In this document: positions 1 to 4,159 of the stretch, piece after piece | Position numbering within the stretch: position 1 is the stretch's first letter | Layout of the letters: each line of letters begins with the position of its first letter | Source of the DNA: Candidatus Omnitrophota bacterium | GTDB lineage: Bacteria; Omnitrophota; Gorgyraeia; Gygaellales; JAHJCI01 | Direction of reading: 5' to 3' | Assembly: GCA_018813085.1 (NCBI GenBank) | Contig: JAHJCI010000053.1 | Span: forward strand, 1-7,821 | DNA length: 7,821 nucleotides | Notes under the pieces: generated by a model | Database searches by the model: none | What the model was told of the DNA's origin: nothing | What the model saw: the letters and a program-made list of their open reading frames with translations, nothing else | Program-made: the position numbers and the translations under genes

Positions 1-110
1 CCCGATTCTAATTTGGTTAATGTATTAAGAGAAATATCAGCGGCTCTGGCTAGCTTTTCTTGTGAAAATCCTTTTTCTTTCCGTAATTTTCTTATATTTT
101 TACTTATCAT
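1..110 (-). CDS. XRE-family helix-turn-helix regulator, N-terminal fragment (cut by window edge)
   Basis: Reading leftwards from the ATG at 108-110, 36 codons are open to the window edge. The peptide begins MISKNIRKLRKEKGFSQ and continues EKLARAADISLNTLTKLES, the classic Cro/CI (HTH_3) pattern: a basic first helix, the 'SQEKLA' second helix, a turn at 'AADIS' and the recognition helix 'NTLTKLESG'. Such proteins bind palindromic operators as dimers and often repress their own promoter, which fits the perfect inverted repeat at 140-159, about 30 bp before the start. No good Shine-Dalgarno precedes the ATG; the leader is A-rich. The C-terminal part, which would tell a plain repressor from an antitoxin or phage regulator, lies outside the window. 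The fold is secure; the biological role is unknown. Confidence 0.85.
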   Translation of the reverse strand, partial: MISKNIRKLRKEKGFSQEKLARAADISLNTLTKLES

Positions 111-136
111 TTTTTTATTGACAATATATTATATTT

Positions 137-164
137 GTAATAGTATAACTATATACTATGTCAA
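137..164 (-). promoter_or_regulatory. Candidate promoter of the XRE gene
   Basis: On the minus strand a consensus -35 TTGACA lies at 159-164. With a 16-bp spacer the hexamer at 137-142 is TATTAC (4 of 6 to consensus). A better -10 (TATAAT at 128-133) is too far away (25 bp). The -35 is good and the -10 weak; the palindrome at 140-159 fills the spacer, so a bound repressor would block polymerase. Confidence 0.4.
140..159. promoter_or_regulatory. Perfect palindrome, probable operator of the XRE regulator
   Basis: Arms ATAGTATA (140-147) and TATACTAT (152-159) are exact reverse complements separated by 4 bp. A 20-bp dyad of this size, with half-sites about one helical turn apart, is typical of Cro/CI-family operators. 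It lies in the presumed promoter of the XRE gene, directly next to the -35-like TTGACA, so autorepression is the natural reading. The role is inferred from position and symmetry. Confidence 0.6.
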
Positions 165-170
165 AGTTAT

Positions 171-194
171 TGTGATTGTTAATATAATATCACA
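171..194. repeat. Second, looser dyad upstream of the XRE promoter
   Basis: TGTGAT (171-176) and ATCACA (189-194) are reverse complements 12 bp apart, with an AT-rich centre that contains a perfect plus-strand TATAAT (183-188). The spacing does not fit a CRP site (TGTGA-N6-TCACA). It could be a second regulator site or a divergent promoter region, but no plus-strand gene follows. Confidence 0.3.
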
Positions 195-268
195 TTTAAG
201 TAAATTTATAAAGCTATTTTGACCGAGGAGGAATTAGCGAAAAAGGTATACGTTCTTTGGCAAAAAAG

Positions 269-300
269 GGCAAAATTTTCCCCGCACCCAAAATTTTGCC
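269..300. repeat. Inverted repeat / stem-loop, 11-bp arms
   Basis: GGCAAAATTTT (269-279) is the exact reverse complement of AAAATTTTGCC (290-300), with a 10-nt C-rich loop. The arms are themselves AAAATTTT palindromes. No T-run follows on either strand, so a classic intrinsic terminator is unlikely. Confidence 0.75.
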
Positions 301-335
301 ATCGCTCTCAAGGTTTTACCTATGATTGGCTCGGC

Positions 336-389
336 ATCCTTGACACAAAAATACAGGTTTCCTTACCAAAATACCTTTGTGTCAAGGAT
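336..389. repeat. Inverted repeat / stem-loop, 14-bp perfect arms
   Basis: ATCCTTGACACAAA (336-349) pairs exactly with TTTGTGTCAAGGAT (376-389) across a 26-nt loop. No T-tract follows on either side, so a terminator is not supported. A repeated palindromic element, recombination site or RNA hairpin would all fit. Confidence 0.8.
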
Positions 390-416
390 AGCGGACGAAC
401 CCTGGTATAAATTGGC

Positions 417-433
417 TTTATCTTATAGATAAA
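417..433. repeat. Short perfect hairpin, 7-bp arms
   Basis: TTTATCT (417-423) and AGATAAA (427-433) flank a 3-nt loop. It is AT-rich and weak alone; it is listed because it belongs to the run of dyads in this region. Confidence 0.45.
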
Positions 434-450
434 TGTTTAAGTGAGGACGC

Positions 451-490
451 AAGTGGCTGGCGGCTGGGTATGGGCAGCCGCCAGCCACTT
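451..490. repeat. Very stable GC-rich stem-loop, 16-bp perfect arms
   Basis: AAGTGGCTGGCGGCTG (451-466) and CAGCCGCCAGCCACTT (475-490) are exact reverse complements with an 8-nt loop. This is the strongest hairpin in the window. Neither side has a T-tract, so it may be a repeated palindromic element or a structural RNA rather than an intrinsic terminator. Confidence 0.85.
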
Positions 491-514
491 AGCCGAGCCG
501 GGCGGTTTTATGGT

Positions 515-542
515 CTCTCTTCAGGGGGACCCCTGAAGAGAG
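515..542. repeat. Near-perfect 28-bp palindrome, 13-bp arms and 2-nt centre
   Basis: CTCTCTTCAGGGG (515-527) pairs with CCCCTGAAGAGAG (530-542) around a GA centre. As DNA this is nearly continuous dyad symmetry; as RNA the hairpin would need to open central pairs to form a loop. It is nested inside a possible longer fold: GGCGGT (501-506) can pair with ACCGCC (564-569). Confidence 0.8.
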
Positions 543-553
543 TTAGAACCAAA

Positions 554-567
554 CGGTGGACACACCG
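554..567 (-). terminator. Possible weak terminator hairpin after tRNA-Ser
   Basis: On the minus strand, five bases after the encoded CCA, CGGTG-TGTC-CACCG forms a 5-bp hairpin followed by TTTGGTT. The U-tract is short and interrupted, so termination would be inefficient. The overlapping palindrome at 565-578 competes for the same bases. Confidence 0.35.
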
Positions 568-578
568 CCAATTGGCGG
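565..578. repeat. 14-bp perfect palindrome overlapping the tRNA-Ser 3' end
   Basis: CCGCCAATTGGCGG reads the same on both strands and includes the tRNA's discriminator and CCA bases (573-578 region). Integrases of tRNA-targeted elements recombine at tRNA 3' ends and symmetric core sites are known, but no matching second copy is present in the window. Confidence 0.5.
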
Positions 579-666
579 AGAGGCTGGGATTCGAACCCAG
601 GGGCCCAGTTTTTACCAGACCAACTCATTAGCAGTGAGCTCCATTCGGCCACTCTGGCACCTCTCC
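573..666 (-). tRNA. tRNA-Ser(GCU), CCA encoded
   Basis: The minus strand folds as a class II tRNA of 94 nt. The acceptor stem GGAGAGG pairs with CCTCTCC, followed by discriminator G and encoded CCA (573-575). The anticodon stem GCTCA/TGAGT holds the loop CTGCTAA, giving anticodon GCU, which reads AGC/AGU serine codons. A long variable arm with its own stem, as expected for tRNA-Ser, precedes the T arm CTGGG-TTCGAAT-CCCAG. All invariant positions I checked (U33, TTCGA in the T loop) are present. It is the last gene of the minus-strand run before the repeat-rich region. Confidence 0.96.
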
Positions 667-672
667 GAAATC

Positions 673-678
673 ACTATA
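673..678 (-). promoter_or_regulatory. Candidate -10 box for tRNA-Ser
   Basis: TATAGT (5 of 6 to TATAAT) ends six bases before the mature tRNA 5' end, so transcription would begin at or next to the first tRNA base. No good -35 lies 16-18 bp upstream. The box overlaps the inner end of the terminal inverted repeat at 678-690. Confidence 0.35.
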
Positions 679-775
679 GTTTACTAAAGGCGATTTCGGA
701 GAAGTCTCGTTCGCCTCGCCGTTGCGTAAAACAGTGGGCGAAACGGACTCTCCTCTTCTATTCCTGTAGTAAACT
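678..775. repeat. 98-bp element with 13-bp terminal inverted repeats (MITE-like or structured spacer)
   Basis: AGTTTACTAAAGG (678-690) and the reverse complement of 763-775, AGTTTACTACAGG, match at 12 of 13 bases. Inside, 698-715 and 736-753 are also imperfect inverted copies (shared GGAGA, GTC, GTT, CGCC blocks), so the whole spacer between tadA and tRNA-Ser can fold into one long hairpin. Small size, no coding capacity and terminal inverted repeats are what a miniature inverted-repeat element looks like. I see no clear target-site duplication. The alternative is a large structured read-through or termination signal; a T-run (775-779) follows only on the plus strand, where no gene ends. Confidence 0.5.
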
Positions 776-788
776 TTTTATCTTCTTT

Positions 789-1241
789 CTACCGTTTCTT
801 CTTAAAGAACTCTGAAAGCAAAACGCCACACTCTTGTGCTAATACGCCTTTTTTTATCTTGATTCTATGATTAAGCTTTTTATTGTTCGCAATATTCGTT
901 AGCGACCCGCAGGCTCCGGTCTTAGGGTCATCTGCCCCGTAAACAAGCCTGTTAACCCTCGCCAGCACAAATGCCCCTGCGCACATCGAACACGGCTCAA
1001 TTGTAACATATGCCGTTGCCTTATTCAGCCACTTGCTCTCCAGGCAATTCGTTGCAGAAGTAATTGCAATCATTTCCGCATGCGCAGTAGGATCCTTCAG
1101 GCGCTCTACCTGGTTGCGGCCGCGGGCAACAATCTTCCCCTGATGGACTATTACGCAGCCAACCGGAACTTCGTCATCCTCAGCCGCCTTGATTGCTTCC
1201 TTCAGGGCTTCAGACATATAAATCTCGTCTATCTTTGCCAT
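789..1241 (-). CDS. tadA: tRNA adenosine(34) deaminase TadA
   Basis: The 150-residue protein has the zinc-deaminase signature: TAHAEM (H54 zinc ligand, E56 proton shuttle) and PCSMCAGA at 83-90 (C84 and C87 zinc ligands). The N-terminal EVPVGCVIV strand and the YGADDPKTGACGS loop (101-113) are typical of TadA rather than free-nucleoside or guanine deaminases. It converts A34 to inosine in tRNA-Arg(ACG) so that CGU, CGC and CGA can all be decoded. Length is normal for the family. The start at 1241 gives a standard N-terminus; a later Met9 is possible but would remove part of helix 1. The substrate tRNA gene ends only 8 bp upstream, so there is no room for a Shine-Dalgarno outside the tRNA; the nearest purine stretch, AGG, is in the tRNA acceptor stem. 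The gene ends before the 98-bp inverted-repeat element. Confidence 0.95.
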   Translation of the reverse strand: MAKIDEIYMSEALKEAIKAAEDDEVPVGCVIVHQGKIVARGRNQVERLKDPTAHAEMIAITSATNCLESKWLNKATAYVTIEPCSMCAGAFVLARVNRLVYGADDPKTGACGSLTNIANNKKLNHRIKIKKGVLAQECGVLLSEFFKKKR

Positions 1242-1249
1242 TATTACTA

Positions 1250-1323
1250 TGCGCCTGGCTGGATTCGAACCAGCAACCCTCAGTTCCGTAGACTGATGCT
1301 CTATCCAATTAAGCTACAGGCGC
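1250..1323 (-). tRNA. tRNA-Arg(ACG), CCA not encoded
   Basis: The minus strand gives a 74-nt class I tRNA. The acceptor GCGCCTG pairs with CAGGCGC and is followed by discriminator A, then TAG, so CCA must be added enzymatically. The anticodon stem TCAGT/ACTGA holds loop CTACGGA, giving anticodon ACG (A34, the TadA target). The T arm is GCTGG-TTCGAAT-CCAGC. The gene starts 5 bp after the stop codon of the ATPase gene and ends 8 bp before tadA. No clear promoter of its own is visible in front of it, so it is probably cut out of a longer transcript. Confidence 0.96.
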
Positions 1324-1328
1324 AAATT

Positions 1329-2672
1329 TTATTTTTTTAATAAGTCCTCTCGCTTTAATGCGAGTTCTTTCAGTATTTTATCCGGGTCACGGGTATATTG
1401 ATGGCAAATGTGCGTAACCTCTGGCATCTTTGTAATATTCTTCTCAAGCAGCGCGTTAAGAACCCCGGCGCGGACCTTTGCCTCTTCCAGGATCTCTCTT
1501 GGGCTACGCCCGCTTACCGTAGCCAACCTGTCCCTGTAAACACTGCTCACTGCTGAATTATGAAAACTTTCATTGACCGGGTCATAAGAACAAAGCTGGC
1601 TCAACAATACCATACTTTTTTCCATGCCTGCTATTTCCACAAGCTCCCCTACCACGCGGTGAATCGTGCCCCTTAAGTTGTATCTTCGCATAATTACGAT
1701 AACATCAATCAGGTTTATCAGCACGTTGGGAACATTCATCGGCTCATTCTCAAGGCGCATAACCGTTTCCCGCGCTGTTGAGGCATGCAGTGTTCCCATG
1801 CAATATTTGCCTATGTTCATCGCAGTCATCAAATCCTTTGCTTCCACGCCCCTTACCTCTCCGACGATTATCCTGTCCGGCCGCATCCGAAGCGAATTCT
1901 TCACTAAATCCGCCATGCTCAATTCTTCGTCGCTTTCCAGCCTGGAATAATTCTTATCAAGGTCGGTGTTAAGTTCCAGAGCGTCCTCGATAATAATAAT
2001 CCGGTCTGACTCAGGCATAAAGCTAAACAGGGCATTTAAAAAAGTGGTCTTTCCGCTGCCGGGACCGCCTGAAATAAGCAGGTTTGCCGGCTTAACCCCT
2101 AATCCCTCGACGTACAGCCAGAACTGCGCTGCTAATTCCGGGGTAAGCGCCTTATTCCTGATTAAATCGATAATGCTCAAGGTATCTATTTTTGCGCGGG
2201 TAATGGTTATCTGCGGGCCAAAAGGAGAATAAACAATATTCACTCTCCCCTTTATCCCGGAAAGCATGATATTGTTTATCTTTCTTACCTCTTGCCTGCC
2301 TGAGAATATAACCAGTTTCTTTATGAATAAATCCAGTTCGTCTTTTGCATTGAATCTCTTCTCTGTCTTCACCAGGCCCTTTTTTGTTTTGTGGACATAT
2401 ATCGGCCCAAGCGAATTAATCATAATATCCTCGACTCCCGAGTCTGCCAGGAATTCATCTATCAATCCATAAGAAAAGAATTCATGAAAGAATATTTCCA
2501 GCTCCAAGCCTTTGTTTTTCTTCAGGAAATTTTTACACTTTGGGGTATTGTAAACCTCAAGGAACACGTTAAAAATCACTTCCTTCTTCTCATCCATCTC
2601 CTGAATAAGGTATATCTTGCCGGCTAATTTATCGAGTATCTCATTCTCTATTTCTATTCTCTCTTTATCCAT
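1329..2672 (-). CDS. CpaF/GspE-superfamily secretion or pilus ATPase, archaeal-like subtype
   Basis: The 447-residue protein is a VirB11/PilT-superfamily hexameric motor ATPase. An N-terminal domain (about 60-165) carries the CpaF-like LADSGVEDIMIN motif. The Walker A is GGPGSGKTT (202-210). The acidic box is IIIIEDALEL (225-234), the Walker B region RPDRIIVGEVRG (264-275) and the His box GTLHAS (293-298). The stretch ETVMRLENEPMNVP and the C-terminal region to about 440 resemble archaeal FlaI/GspE2-type ATPases more than classic bacterial PilB/GspE, from memory of these families. Such ATPases work at the cytoplasmic face of an inner-membrane platform protein to assemble pili or drive type II-like secretion. 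No TadB/TadC platform, pilin or prepilin peptidase gene is in the window; the neighbour is a small two-TM protein. The start is well supported by AGGAGG at 2678-2683, 5 bp before the ATG. Confidence 0.9.
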   Translation of the reverse strand: MDKERIEIENEILDKLAGKIYLIQEMDEKKEVIFNVFLEVYNTPKCKNFLKKNKGLELEIFFHEFFSYGLIDEFLADSGVEDIMINSLGPIYVHKTKKGLVKTEKRFNAKDELDLFIKKLVIFSGRQEVRKINNIMLSGIKGRVNIVYSPFGPQITITRAKIDTLSIIDLIRNKALTPELAAQFWLYVEGLGVKPANLLISGGPGSGKTTFLNALFSFMPESDRIIIIEDALELNTDLDKNYSRLESDEELSMADLVKNSLRMRPDRIIVGEVRGVEAKDLMTAMNIGKYCMGTLHASTARETVMRLENEPMNVPNVLINLIDVIVIMRRYNLRGTIHRVVGELVEIAGMEKSMVLLSQLCSYDPVNESFHNSAVSSVYRDRLATVSGRSPREILEEAKVRAGVLNALLEKNITKMPEVTHICHQYTRDPDKILKELALKREDLLKK

Positions 2673-2685
2673 CGCTTCCTCCTGA

Positions 2686-2710
2686 AAATATAATATTGGA
2701 TATTATATTT
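2686..2710. promoter_or_regulatory. AT-rich perfect dyad just upstream of the ATPase Shine-Dalgarno
   Basis: AAATATAATAT (2686-2696) and ATATTATATTT (2700-2710) are exact reverse complements around TGG. Each arm contains TATAAT (plus 2689-2694; minus 2702-2707). The minus-strand copy could be a -10 box for the ATPase gene, but no good -35 stands upstream; it may equally be an operator or an mRNA hairpin beside the ribosome binding site. A smaller dyad, ACTGT/ACAGT (2715-2729), follows the upstream gene's stop codon. Confidence 0.4.
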
Positions 2711-2729
2711 CTTTACTGTATTAAACAGT

Positions 2730-3008
2730 TCATTTAGCCGTTAAGCTCAGCTTGAAATCGTAATAATCATGGCCGAGTACGGACTTGAGTACAATAATGC
2801 CTACCAGAACTAAAAGGGTATATCCAAGGATTATGCAAGCAGTCATAACAGCCTCTGCTTCTGCGCCTGCGGATTCCATAAAAATGAGCAAAATAGAACC
2901 CAGAACCGCAGTAGAGAAAAACCAGAGTAAAAACCCCCTCCAAAGCAAACTCCAGTAGACCTTAGCGGCCCTCATCCAGGTAACCTTGACGAACTCGTAT
3001 TCCAGCAT
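2730..3008 (-). CDS. Small membrane protein with two transmembrane segments, function unknown
   Basis: The 92-residue protein begins with a short polar, basic N-terminus (MLEYEFVKVTWMRAAKVYW). Two hydrophobic helices follow, at about 25-46 and 54-77, separated by a small acidic loop (ESAGAEAEA), with a short polar tail. Both ends are probably cytoplasmic. I do not recognise a named family. An excellent ribosome binding site (GAGGAGG at 3017-3023, 8 bp from the ATG) and a consensus-like promoter at 3104-3132 show it is a real gene. It lies first in the unit that also holds the secretion-type ATPase, 57 bp before that gene, so it might be a membrane partner of the ATPase, but that is only positional. 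Confidence 0.8.
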   Translation of the reverse strand: MLEYEFVKVTWMRAAKVYWSLLWRGFLLWFFSTAVLGSILLIFMESAGAEAEAVMTACIILGYTLLVLVGIIVLKSVLGHDYYDFKLSLTAK

Positions 3009-3032
3009 CTATTCATCCTCCTCAAATAAACC

Positions 3033-3045
3033 CCGCCTATGGCGG
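3033..3045 (-). promoter_or_regulatory. Leader hairpin upstream of the small membrane protein
   Basis: CCGCC-TAT-GGCGG forms a tight 5-bp stem with a 3-nt loop in the mRNA leader, about 10 nt upstream of the ribosome binding site. On the minus strand it is followed by GGTTTATTT, so it looks like a weak attenuator-type terminator or a hairpin that shapes access to the ribosome binding site. Confidence 0.35.
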
Positions 3046-3103
3046 AGTGAATTTGACCATACTGCTTACCTCTGCTTTATTCCATAGCTTGTGGTTCCAC
3101 TTA

Positions 3104-3132
3104 TTTATACCAGAAATCATCTTAAAAATCAA
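3104..3132 (-). promoter_or_regulatory. Sigma70-type promoter with extended -10
   Basis: On the minus strand, -35 TTGATT (3127-3132) and -10 TATAAA (3104-3109) are separated by exactly 17 bp, and a TGG directly before the -10 makes an extended -10 (TGn). This is the best promoter in the window. Transcription would start near 3097, giving a leader of about 90 nt before the 92-residue protein and probably running on into the ATPase, tRNA-Arg and tadA. Confidence 0.65.
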
Positions 3133-3196
3133 ATGAATTGCTTCAGAGGCACAGGTAATCTTACGGCTATCTCAGTTAAACCGGGCTGCTTTAAGT

Positions 3197-4099
3197 CTAT
3201 CGTAACCTTTCAATGGCTTTTTTTATTTGCTGACTGGTTGCCGGAGCATGAGCCTCAATAACCTTGATCAAGTCTTCACGCATATAAGCAGCTATTTTAG
3301 TAAAGTCGAACTCTCCACAAAAAGGGGCAAGGTGGTCATCTATGCCTTTGATATCGTGTAAATGCATGCCTGCCATGCAGCCGGAAAATTTCTCAAGGTA
3401 TTCGCTGTGCGCGGTTATTCCGAAGCGCTGATTAACCTCTGCATGTCCAAGATCATGCCAATATACCAGTCCTTTATCTTTAAAGCGGGCCAAAAGGCTC
3501 TCTGCCTCCTCAAGGTTTGGAATCTCGTTAGGGTAATAGCGTGTCTCAAGGCCAACCTTAACCCCGCTAGAAACAGCATAGGGCAGGACTTGCTCTAGGC
3601 TCTTTATAAGCGACTGAAGATACGGCTCTTTCCTGGCCTTACGCTCGGATAAGATCTTTTCTTTCAGCCGCAGGAAAGCTCTCGAGCCATGCTTGCCTTG
3701 ATTATATAAATCAATCAACTTCCTTATATAACTCCTGCTGAATTCAACCGTACCTGCATGCATTACTATAATCCCGCAAGAGACCCGGGAAGCCGTATCA
3801 ATTGTGGCTTTGGTACACTCAACCGCCTTTTTCCGCTCCCTTTCATTCAGTGATGAAAGCCGGTAATAATCAGTAGCAAACCTGCCCGGCCTGGATACAG
3901 AAGGAAGCGGACAGAAATTGTGCACGCTGGCTACTTTAATGCCTAGTCCGGGCAATAGGGAGATGACTTCCTCTAGTTTTTCTTCTCTTAAGTTATACCC
4001 CAGCTCAATAGCATCAAGCCCGACTTCCTTTATCTGAAGCAGCATCTCTTTTGTATCCGCAAGAAGGCCGGACTTCCAGGTAGTTGAAATAGCAAGCAT
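3197..4099 (-). CDS. Xylose-isomerase-like TIM-barrel sugar isomerase/epimerase
   Basis: The 300-residue protein has the AP endonuclease family 2 / sugar-phosphate isomerase-epimerase pattern. It opens with a strand (LAISTTW) and a GLDAIELG motif (27-34), followed by SVHNF (58-62), IVMHAGT (111-117), GLETR with metal-ligand E185, WHDLGH (214-219), MHLHDI (245-250) and IEAH with E282. These Glu/Asp/His residues form the usual divalent-metal site for ketose-aldose or epimer interconversion. Substrate cannot be read from sequence. I take the ATG at 4097-4099 because GGAG (4109-4112) stands 9 bp before it; a TTG two codons earlier is only 3 bp from the same motif. It follows the GH65 gene by 60 bp on the same strand, and a small hairpin GGGAT/ATCCC (4114-4131) precedes the ribosome binding site. 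Probably part of the same sugar operon. Confidence 0.85.
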   Translation of the reverse strand: MLAISTTWKSGLLADTKEMLLQIKEVGLDAIELGYNLREEKLEEVISLLPGLGIKVASVHNFCPLPSVSRPGRFATDYYRLSSLNERERKKAVECTKATIDTASRVSCGIIVMHAGTVEFSRSYIRKLIDLYNQGKHGSRAFLRLKEKILSERKARKEPYLQSLIKSLEQVLPYAVSSGVKVGLETRYYPNEIPNLEEAESLLARFKDKGLVYWHDLGHAEVNQRFGITAHSEYLEKFSGCMAGMHLHDIKGIDDHLAPFCGEFDFTKIAAYMREDLIKVIEAHAPATSQQIKKAIERLR

Positions 4100-4159
4100 A
4101 ATCAAAATCTCCGGGGATTAAGAAACATCCCGCATTAATTAGTAATTAAATATACCGTA

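Larger units (their letters stand above)
111..572. other. Non-coding, inverted-repeat-dense region between the XRE gene and tRNA-Ser
   Basis: About 460 bp hold no reading frame that looks like a protein. The first ~110 bp are strongly AT-rich; the rest is mixed and holds at least six separate inverted repeats (269-300, 336-389, 417-433, 451-490, 515-542, 554-567), each listed on its own, plus a palindrome at the tRNA end (565-578). The only open frame of note, 219-410 on the plus strand, starts at TTG and runs straight through two of the stem-loops, so it is not credible as a gene. The region sits on the 3' side of tRNA-Ser, the usual integration side of tRNA-targeted mobile elements. Confidence 0.7.

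Noticed and set aside
171..194. CRP/FNR-type binding site
   Set aside because: The half-sites are 12-14 bp apart instead of 6, so the spacing is wrong for CRP.
219..410. Plus-strand 63-codon frame from TTG with AGGAGG-like sequence (226-231), peptide starting TEEELAKKVYVLWQK
   Set aside because: The first ~20 residues look protein-like and could be a gene relic, but the AGGAGG lies inside the frame rather than before a start, and the frame runs through two perfect stem-loops. Not supported as a gene.
269..578. CRISPR array
   Set aside because: The repeats are single dyads with unrelated sequences and irregular spacing; there is no direct repeat-spacer pattern and no cas gene.
3140..3196. 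Cyclic-di-GMP-type riboswitch upstream of the promoter region
   Set aside because: A few GEMM-like fragments were noticed on the minus strand, but the stems do not form and the segment lies upstream of the likely transcription start.
4103..4105. TTG start for the isomerase
   Set aside because: Only 3 bp from the GGAG motif; the ATG two codons later has 9-bp spacing and is the better start.
4135..4149. TTAATT/AATTAA dyad as a terminator between GH65 and the isomerase
   Set aside because: It is purely AT, too weak as an RNA hairpin and has no T-tract; the genes probably share a transcript.
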